52,219 nucleotides of DNA from Anaerolineales bacterium. Lineage in GTDB: Bacteria; Chloroflexota; Anaerolineae; Anaerolineales; UBA11858. Location: positions 1 to 52,219 of the forward strand of contig JADHTJ010000013.1 of assembly GCA_016785015.1 (NCBI GenBank), in the 5' to 3' direction. The stretch's first letter is position 1; every line of letters starts with the position of its first letter. This document shows positions 33,661-43,261 of this stretch, in pieces. Under the pieces are notes generated by a model. It did not search any database and was not told the origin of the DNA. It worked only from the letters and a program-made list of their open reading frames with translations. The position numbers and the translations under genes are program-made.

Positions 33661-34574
33661 ATGTGCAGGCGCACTTGTCAGGGTGAACTTGATCTCGAAC
33701 TATTGCAAGACTTCAATGCCGCGGCGATTGCTGAGACTGATGGTTGTGGATATCTCCACCCCGGAGATATCCCCCATCGGCTTTTTAACGGCAACAAACA
33801 TTTTGACCCCGCCGAAGTCATGACAATCTGGGAAGATGGCATTGGAGTTGCTGCGTGGGTTTTGACGAGCCCACGTTTCAAATGTTACGATGCCCAAGTC
33901 CGACCAGATTTGCGAGGCAATGATTTCGAACGAGAAGTTTTGGAATACGCCGATGCCCGCACCGTGGAGCTGATGCACAAGCAAAATATAGATGCAGACC
34001 ACTTCTATACTGACGCGTACCAATGCGACACGGATAGGTCTCGGCTCCTTTTGGAGTTAGGATGGAAACTCGAAAATCAGGCTAATTACATGGTGCCCCG
34101 CGCCTCGCTTGACGATGTTGATGAACCGGTTTTCCCGGAAGGTTATACGATCCGGGCTGTCAGCGGGGTGGAAGAAGCCGCGGCAGTGGCAGGTGTTCAT
34201 TTTGCGGCTTTTCCCAAAGCAGGCTGGACCCCCGAGCTATTCGGCAAGTTATGGAGGCCCCCGGCTATGCTCCAGAACGTGAGTTTGTCGTCATCGCTCC
34301 GGATGGAACCTTCGTCGCCTTCGCGAATTCATGGCACGACGATCTAAACAAAATCGGTTACTTCGAGCCGGTCGGGACTCATAGGGATTACCAACGGCGC
34401 GGGTTGGGTCGGGCGCTGATGCTCCATTGCATGCACCAGATGGTCGCTTCCGGGATGAAATTCGCCTCCGTCGCCCATTTTAGAAACAGTGAAGCCGCAG
34501 CTGGGCTTTACAAATCTTGTGGCTTCCAACCCTGGCATGAACTAGACGATTATTCAAAACCTGTATCTTTTTAA
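33661..34574 (+). pseudogene. GNAT-family acetyltransferase split by a frameshift
   Basis: The first frame (33661 to about 34245) covers an N-terminal GNAT-like domain ending FAAFPKAGWTPELFGKL. The second frame (from 34251) continues MEAPGYAPEREFVVIAPDGTFVAF and then the acetyl-CoA site THRDYQRRGLGRALML. The two join smoothly if one base is missing within AAGTTATGG near 34245. Together they would give about 304 residues, a tandem GNAT. It is either a recent mutation or a sequence error. GGAGAA precedes the first ATG. Confidence 0.8.
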
Positions 34575-34592
34575 TGCATAGGAAAATTATAA

Positions 34593-35534
34593 ATGAAAAA
34601 CACACACAAATTATTGCTTGGTGCAGGCATCATCATTATTTTGATGGCCTTGCTTTCGATCATCATCATGCTGCCTTCAGTGATAAAGCGAGTTCCCTTT
34701 TCAGCGCCTGAAGCAGCCTATCACAGCTGGGATGAAATTCTCGCGCATCCCCAACCGATTACCATCCAAACGTATTCGACTGGGATTATGCAAACTACCT
34801 TGTCAGCCATCATGAATTTGGAGCACGAAGCGGCTCAAGATATCGAAAATGAAGATATTGAGATACCCGTCAATGTGGGCATCATCCAGCATCAGGAGCT
34901 TGGTGCGTATCTGATTGATGCTGGACTAGACGCATCCTATGTTGACAATCCATATGGCACGATCAGGGGTCTTATGGTCAAGAGTTATCTCGCGAAAGGC
35001 AGCCAAGAACCCAACACGCATATTGCCGCGATTTTAGACAAAGAAAACATTCAACTTCAAGGGGTTTGGCTAACCCACTTGCATACGGATCATACGGCTG
35101 GGATTGTCGATTTACCTAAGGACATTCCTTATGTCGCGGGGAAGAATGAACGATATATCAATTTCAGGTTCTTCATGCAAAGTGAACATTTGGATGGGAT
35201 CGATGAATTGTATGAAATTGATTTTGCCGAGGGCATTGACTTACCGCCACTGGGCAAAGCTGTAGATGTATTTGGGGATGGCTCGCTGTGGGCAATCTCG
35301 TCGAGTGGGCACAGTGCAGGGCATGTGATCTTTTTGATCAATGGCATCGACGAACAGGTTCTTTTCACTGGAGATGCCTGCAACGATCATTATCAATTTG
35401 AGACTGGGATCGGGCCGGGATATTATTCCAGCAACCTTGAAGGCGGTCAGAATGTATTGGATAACATAATTCTCTTCAAAGAACGCTTTCCAGAAGTCAA
35501 ACTCGTCTACGGGCATGACCTAAAAACCTATTAG
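34593..35534 (+). CDS. Membrane-anchored metallo-beta-lactamase-fold hydrolase
   Basis: The 313-residue protein has an N-terminal helix (about 7-29) and an MBL-fold domain with the metal motif LTHLHTDHTAG, SSGHSAGH, FTGDACND and a final YGHD. It should hydrolyse a small molecule on the outer face of the membrane. It precedes an SDR remnant and a second MBL-fold gene. Confidence 0.88.
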   Translation: MKNTHKLLLGAGIIIILMALLSIIIMLPSVIKRVPFSAPEAAYHSWDEILAHPQPITIQTYSTGIMQTTLSAIMNLEHEAAQDIENEDIEIPVNVGIIQHQELGAYLIDAGLDASYVDNPYGTIRGLMVKSYLAKGSQEPNTHIAAILDKENIQLQGVWLTHLHTDHTAGIVDLPKDIPYVAGKNERYINFRFFMQSEHLDGIDELYEIDFAEGIDLPPLGKAVDVFGDGSLWAISSSGHSAGHVIFLINGIDEQVLFTGDACNDHYQFETGIGPGYYSSNLEGGQNVLDNIILFKERFPEVKLVYGHDLKTY

Positions 35535-35564
35535 TAAAAAAACTCGTTCGAGTTGGGCTTCCTT

Positions 35565-35732
35565 CCTGGAATCCCCGTTCTGGAGGTCGCTAAAGTGATA
35601 ACCCATGCCTTGGCAATTGAAAAACCCAAGGAGCAATATCTCATTGACCCTGGTGCCCAAAAAATGAAATCTTTAGCCAAATTTCCCATCAAACTACGGG
35701 ACAACATGTTTTTCAAAACGATCTACAAATAG
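35565..35732 (+). pseudogene. Second SDR dehydrogenase remnant (C-terminal end only)
   Basis: One frame reads VLEVAKVITHALAIEKPKEQYLID and ends with KFPIKLRDNMFFKTIYK before a TAG. This is the C-terminal pattern of another group of SDRs (PEEVAxVIxxALxxxxPKxRYxVG...LPxRLRD). No N-terminal part is present. It has no start codon of its own. Confidence 0.65.
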
Positions 35733-35754
35733 TTTTAGATAAGGAGTCAATAAC

Positions 35755-36558
35755 ATGAAAATCAAACACTACCTCTGCAATGCATTCATTGTAGAAAACG
35801 GAAAATCAAAAATTGCTATCGATCCCGGGCTAGATGGCTGGATATTCAAACTTAAAAGTTACATTCCCAAATCCGAATGGGATGACGTTACTCATATTTT
35901 GTTGACCCATGGCGACCCCGATCACCACTGGTCAACCGATAAGATTGCAGCAGCTTCTGGCGCCAGCGTTATCTGTGGGCAAGAGTTGGTCAGGCAAAAT
36001 GGCGAAGAAATCTATATGTATAACCCGCGCGCCCGAGGAATCCAATTTAATCTTTTAATGGATCCGGCTTACCCAATGAAGGTTGGCGATGTAATTACAG
36101 TAGATGGAATTACCTTTGAAGCCTTTCGCTCTGTCCATGGTTCTTTGCATTTTAAGTTTCTGTTTGGGTTGATCGAAAAAACTGCCACGCCTGGCCCAGG
36201 TGAACGGATTGGAATAGGGTCGAAAGTGTTTATGATCACCGTAGATAATAAGACGATCGTCAATATGGGTGATTCGCTGCTGTTATTAGATGATTGGCAG
36301 GGTCTTGTGGATTTGCAGCCGGATGTGTTGATGATCCCCATTGGTGGTGATCACGCGCCTAACACCTTTAATGTTTCCGAAGCGCTGGAAGTGGTGGCTA
36401 TGATGAAACCTAAGCTCGTTATCCCCTGTCACTACAATGTTGACTTTTTGTTTACTAAGAAGTTTAACCCTGCAGATGACCAAAAGTTTAAACGGGACGT
36501 CGAACAAATGGGTTTCCCCTGCACTATCATGAATTACGGCGATGAACTGATTGTATAA
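35755..36558 (+). CDS. Metallo-beta-lactamase-fold hydrolase, UPF0173/UlaG-like
   Basis: The 267-residue cytoplasmic protein has the fold motifs LTHGDPDHHWS (HxDxDH-like), GDSLLLLDDW, IGGDHAPNTFNV and IPCHYN. These resemble the UlaG/UPF0173 group of MBL proteins more than the gene upstream. AAGGAG precedes the ATG. The membrane protein gene starts 10 bases later and may be coupled. The substrate is unknown. Confidence 0.85.
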   Translation: MKIKHYLCNAFIVENGKSKIAIDPGLDGWIFKLKSYIPKSEWDDVTHILLTHGDPDHHWSTDKIAAASGASVICGQELVRQNGEEIYMYNPRARGIQFNLLMDPAYPMKVGDVITVDGITFEAFRSVHGSLHFKFLFGLIEKTATPGPGERIGIGSKVFMITVDNKTIVNMGDSLLLLDDWQGLVDLQPDVLMIPIGGDHAPNTFNVSEALEVVAMMKPKLVIPCHYNVDFLFTKKFNPADDQKFKRDVEQMGFPCTIMNYGDELIV

Positions 36559-36567
36559 AGGTTATAA

Positions 36568-37338
36568 ATGAAACTTGCAACCTCTAGACCTCGAAATCCC
36601 TTTTTCCGTTATTGGTTTGATAGTTGGATTCGGGCCTGCGGCGTAGGATGGACGCCCCGCCAGGTTTTAGTTGGATACGGTCTTTCCATTCTGTTACCGA
36701 TTGGTGTTTTGGTAGCCGCGAAAGTTGCTGGCCTGGATTGGACATGGCAGCAAATGATCGTTGCTGCGCTCATTGCTTGGGATATGGGCGGTGGTGTGGC
36801 AGGTTACAACCACCAGGCAATGAAGCGACGGCGTCTTGGTGAGGTCAGTCACATTCCCATCTGGCATCACAATTTACTGCACGTTCACCCCCTGTTATTG
36901 ATATTTTTCAATCAACCCAATTGGGCATTAGCTCTTACCCTGATCTGGTTTATCAGCTTGTTTTTGTATGTGGAATTTTTAGAAGTCGACCCCAAAACTG
37001 GAAAGCGTCGCTTTGGAGAAAGCGCCCAAAAATGGGTTGTTGTACTCGAAGTCGTCATCGCACTGACTCTGAGCGCAGTATCCTTTTGGGTACCGAGTAT
37101 CACACCTGAAGTTCGATTATACGGCATCTTTCTATATGCTGGATTGGCTGTAGCTACTTTCATAATTCTGCACACACCGTTGAACTTTCAACGCACGGCA
37201 GCTGTGATTTTGATGGTCTGTATGATTGTGGCTAGTCAATTTTTCGCCCTCCCAGCAGGTTTTGAATGGCTGTTGCCTATTTATTTGCTAAAGCTCCTGG
37301 TTGGCTTTACGGCGAAAGAAATACCCAACCAGGATTAA
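36568..37338 (+). CDS. Integral membrane protein with a His-rich motif, unknown family
   Basis: The 256-residue protein has about seven helices. Its striking feature is GGGVAGYNHQAMKRRRLG followed by HIPIWHHNLLHVHPL near residues 73-112, a set of seven histidines at a helix boundary that could bind metal. I do not recognise the family. It follows the MBL hydrolase gene by 9 bases and precedes an MFS gene. Confidence 0.75.
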   Translation: MKLATSRPRNPFFRYWFDSWIRACGVGWTPRQVLVGYGLSILLPIGVLVAAKVAGLDWTWQQMIVAALIAWDMGGGVAGYNHQAMKRRRLGEVSHIPIWHHNLLHVHPLLLIFFNQPNWALALTLIWFISLFLYVEFLEVDPKTGKRRFGESAQKWVVVLEVVIALTLSAVSFWVPSITPEVRLYGIFLYAGLAVATFIILHTPLNFQRTAAVILMVCMIVASQFFALPAGFEWLLPIYLLKLLVGFTAKEIPNQD

Positions 37339-37354
37339 ATATGAAATTCTTTCT

Positions 37355-38704
37355 ATGAATAACAATAAACCGATCAAAGGAATGAAAGGCTTTACGATTG
37401 TCTGGATCGGGCAAGTGGTCTCCGTGATTGCCTCATCGATGACCACTTTTGGGATGACGCTGTGGATGTATAAACAAACCGAGAGCGCTACGGCGATGGC
37501 AGTCATGCAGGTGGCTTTCATCACACCATTCTTGCTGCTCTCTCCCATTGCCGGCGCCTTGGTCGATCGTCACAGTCGCAAGTTGATGATGATGGTCAGT
37601 GATCTCGGTGCGGTGGCATCAACAGCCGCAATCTTGATATTGTATACCGGCGATAATTTGGAATTTTGGCATTTGTATGTCGCCGCTGCTATCAACGGCA
37701 TCGGCAATACCTTCCAAAAACCTGCCTATACGGCCACGATTAGCACGATGATCCCCAAGGAGCAATATGGTCGCGCCAACGGCATGATGGAATTACTCCG
37801 CTCAGGACCTGACGTATTGGCCCCAGCCTTGGCTGGAGCTTTATTGGCAGTATCCATACAGGGCTTTTTCGACAGTTTCGCCCTGATCTTGCTGATCGAT
37901 TTGCTATCCTTTGTTATAGCTATCGGCACCCTGCTGGTGGCGTACATTCCTCAACCCCCAAAAACGGTGGAAGGACAACGCTCGAAAGGCAATCTGCTAA
38001 AAGAGAGTATTTTTGGTTTCAAGTACATCCTAGAACGTCCGAGTTTGCTGGGGATCCAGCTTTTATACCTGGTTGGTAATCTGTTTGTTGTGACGGGTTA
38101 TTTCGTCTATGCCCCCATGGTGTTGGCTCGAACCGGTCAGGACAGCCTGATCTATGGAGCCGTTCAAACCGCGGGAGCCCTTGGAGGTCTGGCCGGGGGT
38201 GTGATCATGAGTGCCTGGGGTGGCTTCAAACGCCGCATCCATGGCGTATTAGCAGGCTGGATGCTGTTCGGTTTTTCGATCATGCTCTTTGGGCTTGGCA
38301 CCAGCGTTTTTCTGTGGATCCCAGCCATGGTGCTGTTCTCAATCACGGTAGCGTTAGTCAACACTTCTGGGCAATCGATCTGGCAGGCAAAAGTAGCCCC
38401 TGATCTTCAGGGCCGCGTCTTTGCCACCCGCACACTGATCTCATGGTTCACACGCCCCATAGGACCAATTATTGGCGGTGCGTTAGCCGATTACGTCATG
38501 GAGCCAGCCATGCAGACTCACACAGCTTTTGCAAGGATTTTTGGACCAATCTTTGGAACCGGACCCGGCTCGGGGATGAGCTTGCTGATATTCTTTACGA
38601 GTTTTGGGGTGATCCTGGTTGGGTTATGTGGATACTGCCTCCCAACCATTCGCAATATGGAAGACATCTTGCCAGATCATGATCAACTGGCTAAAGCCAC
38701 GTAG
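37355..38704 (+). CDS. MFS transporter, MFS_3/EntS-like exporter
   Basis: The ATG at 37355 gives 449 residues and about 12 helices; the frame extends to 37301 but would overlap the previous gene. The motif between helices 2 and 3 is GALVDRHSRKLMM, standard for MFS. Similarity is to the macrolide/siderophore exporter-like branch (EntS, MefA). It may export a product of the neighbouring acyltransferase or methyltransferase genes, or a drug. Confidence 0.9.
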   Translation: MNNNKPIKGMKGFTIVWIGQVVSVIASSMTTFGMTLWMYKQTESATAMAVMQVAFITPFLLLSPIAGALVDRHSRKLMMMVSDLGAVASTAAILILYTGDNLEFWHLYVAAAINGIGNTFQKPAYTATISTMIPKEQYGRANGMMELLRSGPDVLAPALAGALLAVSIQGFFDSFALILLIDLLSFVIAIGTLLVAYIPQPPKTVEGQRSKGNLLKESIFGFKYILERPSLLGIQLLYLVGNLFVVTGYFVYAPMVLARTGQDSLIYGAVQTAGALGGLAGGVIMSAWGGFKRRIHGVLAGWMLFGFSIMLFGLGTSVFLWIPAMVLFSITVALVNTSGQSIWQAKVAPDLQGRVFATRTLISWFTRPIGPIIGGALADYVMEPAMQTHTAFARIFGPIFGTGPGSGMSLLIFFTSFGVILVGLCGYCLPTIRNMEDILPDHDQLAKAT

Positions 38705-38737
38705 ATATAGAGAAAAAGCATTGAACAGAGAGTACTA

Positions 38738-39379
38738 ATGAACAAACAATTAAGATATGTAAGTGAGCCTGAAGATAAAGAACAATTTACAGAGCAATAT
38801 AACCGTTTCTACACTTCGTTCGCAAAGATTTATGACGGAGTGGTCAGGGTTTTACCTTTTTGGAAAAGATGGTTGAAGGCAACTCTACCTCATATTCAGG
38901 GGTCGCGCGTTCTGGAAGTATCCTTTGGCACTGGATATTTGCTGATGCAATATGCAAGTCAATTTGACACATATGGCATTGACTATAATGCGCGGTTTGT
39001 GACGATGCTTCAAGATAAACTGGCGAAAGCGGACCTTTCGGCCAAAATCCAGCAAGGCAATGTGGAAAGTTTGCCCTATGAAGATGAGTATTTTGATTCG
39101 ATCATAAACACAATGGCATTCACAGCATATCCGGATGGAGAAAAAGCAATGTCGGAAATGCATCGGGTATTAAAGCCAGGAGGGAAGATCGTGATGGTTG
39201 ATGTGGATTACCCCTTTGACCACAATAGGATTGGTGTATTGATTACAAGAGCATGGATTGCAGGGGGTGATATTGTCCGAGATATGGAACCGTTATTCAC
39301 AAAGTTTGGGTTTGAATTTACCAATGAAGAAATTGGTGGCTTTGGCAGTGTACATTTGTATGTTGCAAAAAAGCCTTAA
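38738..39379 (+). CDS. Class I SAM-dependent methyltransferase
   Basis: The 213-residue protein has the SAM motif VLEVSFGTGYLL, GIDYNARFV, the Methyltransf_11 block EDEYFDSIINTMAF and MHRVLKPGGKIVMVDVDYP. It resembles the methyltransferase at 1245 in general type only. The substrate is unknown. Confidence 0.9.
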   Translation: MNKQLRYVSEPEDKEQFTEQYNRFYTSFAKIYDGVVRVLPFWKRWLKATLPHIQGSRVLEVSFGTGYLLMQYASQFDTYGIDYNARFVTMLQDKLAKADLSAKIQQGNVESLPYEDEYFDSIINTMAFTAYPDGEKAMSEMHRVLKPGGKIVMVDVDYPFDHNRIGVLITRAWIAGGDIVRDMEPLFTKFGFEFTNEEIGGFGSVHLYVAKKP

Positions 39380-39425
39380 GGAGTCGTTGGTGGATTCGAC
39401 TTGAAGACAAAGGATCAATGCAAAT

Positions 39426-40172
39426 ATGAAAAAGATAGCCATCCTATCGGATATACACGGAAACTTAGCTGCATTAGAGCAAGTGGTTGCAGATATCCAA
39501 CGCAGAGGTGTAGATTTGGTTGTGAATCTGGGTGATCTCATCTCTGGGCCATTGTGGCCGAAAGAGACTCTGGATTACCTTAGGACTCAAGATTGGATTC
39601 AAATTCGAGGGAACCACGAACGCCAGATTTTGACCCAAAATCCAGAGCAATTGGGAGTCTCAGATCTATTTGCCCGGCGATGTTTGGATGTAGAAGATTT
39701 AAAGTGGCTGCATTCATTGCCAGCACGCGCAGAAATTGGTACCGAGATTGTCCTGGTTCATGGCAGCCCATCAGATGATAAGCAATATCTGTTGGAAGCC
39801 ATCTCAAATGGTCATTCCTGTTTGGCATCGCTTGATGAAATCAAAGCGCGTATTGGGGATGAAACCGCGCCCATTATCCTGTGCGGACATACTCATATTT
39901 CCCGAATCGTGGCAGTTTCCGACAATCAACTGGTGGTTAACCCCGGCAGTGTTGGATTGCCAGCCTATGACGATATTGAACCTGAACCCCATGTGATGGA
40001 GGCTGGCTCCCCTCATGCCCGGTACGCTGTTCTTGAGAAGAACGCGGAGCGATGGAATACAGAATTGATCGCAATTTCATACGATCACAACAGGGCTGTT
40101 GACCGGGCGCGAGCAAATAACCGCGAGGATTGGGTCATCGGCCTACAAACCGGTTTTATGAAATTGAAGTGA
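39426..40172 (+). CDS. Metallophosphoesterase, YfcE/MPP-like
   Basis: The 248-residue protein has the calcineurin-like metal motifs in order: SDIHGNLAALE, NLGDLISGP, RGNHER, LVHGSP and CGHTHI, then NPGSVGLP. This is the YfcE-type group that acts on small phosphodiesters or phosphoproteins. AAAGGA lies 11-12 bases before the ATG. Confidence 0.9.
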   Translation: MKKIAILSDIHGNLAALEQVVADIQRRGVDLVVNLGDLISGPLWPKETLDYLRTQDWIQIRGNHERQILTQNPEQLGVSDLFARRCLDVEDLKWLHSLPARAEIGTEIVLVHGSPSDDKQYLLEAISNGHSCLASLDEIKARIGDETAPIILCGHTHISRIVAVSDNQLVVNPGSVGLPAYDDIEPEPHVMEAGSPHARYAVLEKNAERWNTELIAISYDHNRAVDRARANNREDWVIGLQTGFMKLK

Positions 40173-40377
40173 CTCATCGTGCTATTTTCAGATGCAGAAA
40201 GGAGCTTTGAATAGTTCAATATTCCTATCCCCGCAGCAAGCTGACGGGGTATTTCGGAATTTTGCCCTTACGGGTCAGGTTTTGCTCAAGCATGGAACTC
40301 ACGTAGCAAGCTACGGAGTATTCGCTTCGCGAATAACCTTTGAAATGGAAAAAATGAATTTATACAAAATGCTCTGC
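40173..40377. repeat. Non-coding stretch with decayed dispersed repeats
   Basis: CGTAGCAAGCTACGGAGTATT (one base longer than a clean hairpin arm) near 40309 and GCAGCAAGCTGACGGGGTATT near 40234 are two variants of one hairpin-bearing repeat unit. No gene is visible. The sequence next to them is AT-rich. Confidence 0.45.
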
Positions 40378-40506
40378 TATAATGAATGCGAGAAAACCTG
40401 AAATCATTACTATATTTGAGATTCTGTTACAACAACGATTATGGAGCCTTCATTGTCCTGAGCAACGACCTAACCATGAACCAACACTGAGTTGGTTCTT
40501 TTGTTT
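40378..40506 (+). ncRNA. Candidate small RNA between a -10 box and a terminator
   Basis: A perfect TATAAT at 40378-40383 is followed about 95 bases later by a terminator: GAACCAAC (40478-40485), loop ACTGA, GTTGGTTC (40491-40498), then TTTTGTTT. No open frame of note lies between. A transcript of about 115 bases is possible. I see no match to a known RNA family and no convincing -35. Confidence 0.35.
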
Positions 40507-40778
40507 GTGGCAATCTCAATAGATAATAGTGTGCATTAGAATAACTTCCTACCAAATTAATTATCCTCCATCCAAAAGAATTCGTTTCACGACCAAGCTT
40601 GATTAGTCAATTGGACCAAGATTTACTGCGGAATTAACTCCGCAGAATAACCCATTTGTGACTATGACATAGATACCCTCTGGCGGTTCTATGGGAATTA
40701 CCGTGAGAGACCCCCTCTGGCTGCTATTGTTAATGTAAATTCTCACCAATCTTGGCCTAGTCAAAAGGAGTAATAACC
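40507..40778. other. Upstream region of the MDR oxidoreductase gene
   Basis: No gene. A hairpin CTGCGGA/TCCGCAG (40626-40645) has no T-run. The 9-base direct repeat CCCTCTGGC occurs at 40676-40684 and 40713-40721 (37 bases apart), within 105 bases of the next ATG, and could be a regulator site. AAAGGAG at 40764 is the ribosome site. Confidence 0.4.
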
Positions 40779-41711
40779 ATGACTACCAAAATGAAAGCAA
40801 TTGTGTTCGAAAGATATGGCCCGCCCGAAGTTCTTCAACTCAAAGAAGTAGCCAAACCGAACCCCAAGGATGATGAAGTCCTGATAAAAGTTCATGCAAC
40901 CACGGTCACAGCAGCCGATTGGCGTATGCGCAAGCCCGACCCGGTTGCCGCAAGACTTTTCAATGGTCTCTTTAGGCCCAAAAAGTTTAATGTATTAGGG
41001 TTTGAGTTTGCCGGGGAAGTTGAAGCCTTGGGCGTAAATGTCAAACGATTTAAGCCAGGTGACCAGGTTTTTGGAAATACAGGATTCAGCTTTGGCGCAT
41101 ATGCTGAGTATAAATGTCTGCCTGAAGAAGGGGATGAAAAGAAAGGACTGATGGCCATAAAACCAGCCGATATACCCTATGAGCAGGCTGCTGCTGTCTC
41201 TTTTGGGGGATTAGCGGCATTGAATATTCTTAAAAAAGGGGATATACAGAGCGGGCAGAAGGCTCTTATCATCGGAGCTTCTGGAAGCGCAGGTACCTAT
41301 GCAGTCCAGCTTGCCAAATACTGGGGGGCAGAAGTGACCGGAGTATGCAGCGGTGCAAATTTTGATCTGGTGAAATCGCTGGGCGCTGAAAAAGTCATTG
41401 ATTACACCAAAGAGGATTTTACAGAAAGAGGCGAGCGTTACGATGTCATCTTTGATGCTGTTGGAAAGATGATCTCGGGACTCTCAAAATCAAAATGTAA
41501 GAAAGCATTGACTCCAGACGGGGCTTACTTGAGTGTGGAAATGTCCCGCCCGGATCAGGCTGAAGATCTAACCTTCCTTGCAGAACTGATTGTAGCTGGG
41601 AAGATAACGGTAGTCATTGATAGAACCTATCCCCTAGAACAAATTGCTGAAGCGCATCGCTACGTCGAAAGGCTACATAAAAAAGGAAATGTTGTTATCA
41701 CTGTGGAATAG
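40779..41711 (+). CDS. MDR-superfamily NAD(P)-dependent oxidoreductase, quinone oxidoreductase-like
   Basis: The 310-residue protein has the alcohol-dehydrogenase-like N-terminal domain ([26 protein letters not shown]) and the Rossmann motif [27 protein letters not shown], with no structural zinc cysteines. This is the quinone oxidoreductase/enoyl reductase-like branch. AAAGGAG precedes the ATG. A clear paralog lies at 49601, after the second MalT-like gene. Confidence 0.92.
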   Translation: MTTKMKAIVFERYGPPEVLQLKEVAKPNPKDDEVLIKVHATTVTAADWRMRKPDPVAARLFNGLFRPKKFNVLGFEFAGEVEALGVNVKRFKPGDQVFGNTGFSFGAYAEYKCLPEEGDEKKGLMAIKPADIPYEQAAAVSFGGLAALNILKKGDIQSGQKALIIGASGSAGTYAVQLAKYWGAEVTGVCSGANFDLVKSLGAEKVIDYTKEDFTERGERYDVIFDAVGKMISGLSKSKCKKALTPDGAYLSVEMSRPDQAEDLTFLAELIVAGKITVVIDRTYPLEQIAEAHRYVERLHKKGNVVITVE

Positions 41712-41729
41712 TCGAAAAGGAGTAAAACG

Positions 41730-42557
41730 ATGACTACTAAAAGAAATCTTTTTATCTTCACGGTATTCGTTCTTGCAATAGCCGTTCTGGCAAGTATCAT
41801 AGAGCCTTTCACCGTGCCTCCTGGAGCTGAAACAGGTACTTCTGGCTTGGGTCAACTACTATGGCTGATTGCCCCGTTTGTAATTATGCTGCTGCTGCGT
41901 ATCTTTGGCGGCGACGGTTGGAGCGATTTAGGTTTACGACCAAACTTCAAGGGCAACGGCTTCTGGTGGCTTGTAAGTATCCTGGTCTTCCCTGTAGTAA
42001 TCACGCTGGTTGTACTGCTTGGCGTATTGCTGAGAGGCTTGGAATTGGATGCGAATATGTCTTCCGTCTTTGTAGCCGCTTTATTCCCAGGGTTTATTTC
42101 AGCTTTATTTAAGAATATCTTCGAGGAGTTTACCTGGCGCGGTTACCTGGCTCCAAAGGTATATTCGCTCAAAATGAAAATCTGGCTTTCGCATGCCATC
42201 GTTGGGTTAGTTTGGGGTGCCTGGCACTTGCCCTTTGTCTTTGCCTTCTGGCACTACCTGACACCGAACATGTTGTGGTACTTCGTTCCACTTTTGTTAA
42301 TTGGCTCCATCGCTCAGAGCGTGGTTTACGGTGAAATACGTCTGGCGACTAACTCGGTCTGGCCAGCCTGGATAATGCACACCATTGGCAATACTCTCGG
42401 AAATGCTTTACTACTCAGTGGCTTTATCCAACTTATTAGCGGGAGAGAAGTATGGTTCACTCCTGGTGCAGAAGGTGTAGTCAGCATAATTCTGTTTTTT
42501 GTTATTGGATTTTGGCTGCATCAGCGGCGGATGGGTTATAGGCAAGACCGGGATTGA
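41730..42557 (+). CDS. CPBP-family intramembrane metalloprotease
   Basis: The 275-residue protein has about eight helices and the CPBP signature EEFTWRGYLAPKV, VWGAWHLPFVFAFWHY and HTIGNTLGNAL. AAAGGAG precedes the ATG. It is a second, longer member of the same superfamily as the gene at 23516. The family includes CAAX-like proteases and immunity proteins; its substrate here is unknown. Confidence 0.9.
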   Translation: MTTKRNLFIFTVFVLAIAVLASIIEPFTVPPGAETGTSGLGQLLWLIAPFVIMLLLRIFGGDGWSDLGLRPNFKGNGFWWLVSILVFPVVITLVVLLGVLLRGLELDANMSSVFVAALFPGFISALFKNIFEEFTWRGYLAPKVYSLKMKIWLSHAIVGLVWGAWHLPFVFAFWHYLTPNMLWYFVPLLLIGSIAQSVVYGEIRLATNSVWPAWIMHTIGNTLGNALLLSGFIQLISGREVWFTPGAEGVVSIILFFVIGFWLHQRRMGYRQDRD

Positions 42558-42602
42558 TTGTTCAGAATGCAATTTTGAAAATCGCACAACAGGAGAAAAA
42601 CA

Positions 42603-43250
42603 ATGAATAAAAAACTAAGCACATTCTTTATCATCCTTGGGTTTCTTTTTCTGCTAAATGCCATCTTTGGACGATATATCGTCTTACCCGGTTATTTGGC
42701 TAGTTTGGAGGCAGGGGGTGCCACTTTAGAGGGTGCCAGCCAGGTTGCATCTCCCTGGAAAATCATTCGCTATCTGCTGTGGGGTTATTCATTCAAATTT
42801 GGGATTTATTTCATCATCCTGGGTGCTATGCTCCGAACGGATATGTCATCCGCCCGCAAATGGATTATTGCCATCGGTGGATTTGTATACATCGGCTTTG
42901 CCTACATGCCCTTGCCGAACCCAACTTCTATCATCTTTGGTATTGCTGGTGGAATCATGACCGTGCTGATGATTTATATTTTTTTGCGCTGGGCAGAAGA
43001 ACGTAACCAACTTCTAGATGACCAGAAAACAGCTAGAGACTATCGTATGGCTGGGTACTTTTTTTTTGGTATGGCTACCTACACCCTATGTCCGCTATTG
43101 GGTGTCAAAGCCTTCGCCCTGTCGCCTGAAAAGATGATCCAGTTTGGTCTGCAAGCTGAAGCGGCCTCTTTATCATTTCACCTTTTGATCGAATTAGTTC
43201 TGGGATGGCTTTTTGTTGCTCTCAGTCTTCGCAAGAGCAAGAATTCCTAA
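42603..43250 (+). CDS. Membrane protein of unknown function
   Basis: The 215-residue protein has about six helices (starting FFIILGFLFLLNAIFGRYIV). I recognise no domain with confidence; it is DUF4345-like in general shape only. AGGAG precedes the ATG. It sits between a CPBP protease and two serine hydrolases. Confidence 0.8.
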   Translation: MNKKLSTFFIILGFLFLLNAIFGRYIVLPGYLASLEAGGATLEGASQVASPWKIIRYLLWGYSFKFGIYFIILGAMLRTDMSSARKWIIAIGGFVYIGFAYMPLPNPTSIIFGIAGGIMTVLMIYIFLRWAEERNQLLDDQKTARDYRMAGYFFFGMATYTLCPLLGVKAFALSPEKMIQFGLQAEAASLSFHLLIELVLGWLFVALSLRKSKNS

Positions 43251-43261
43251 AGGCGAAAACG

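Noticed and set aside
41730..42557. CPBP protease as bacteriocin immunity or phage-defence gene
   Set aside because: The family includes such proteins, but no bacteriocin or defence gene lies nearby.
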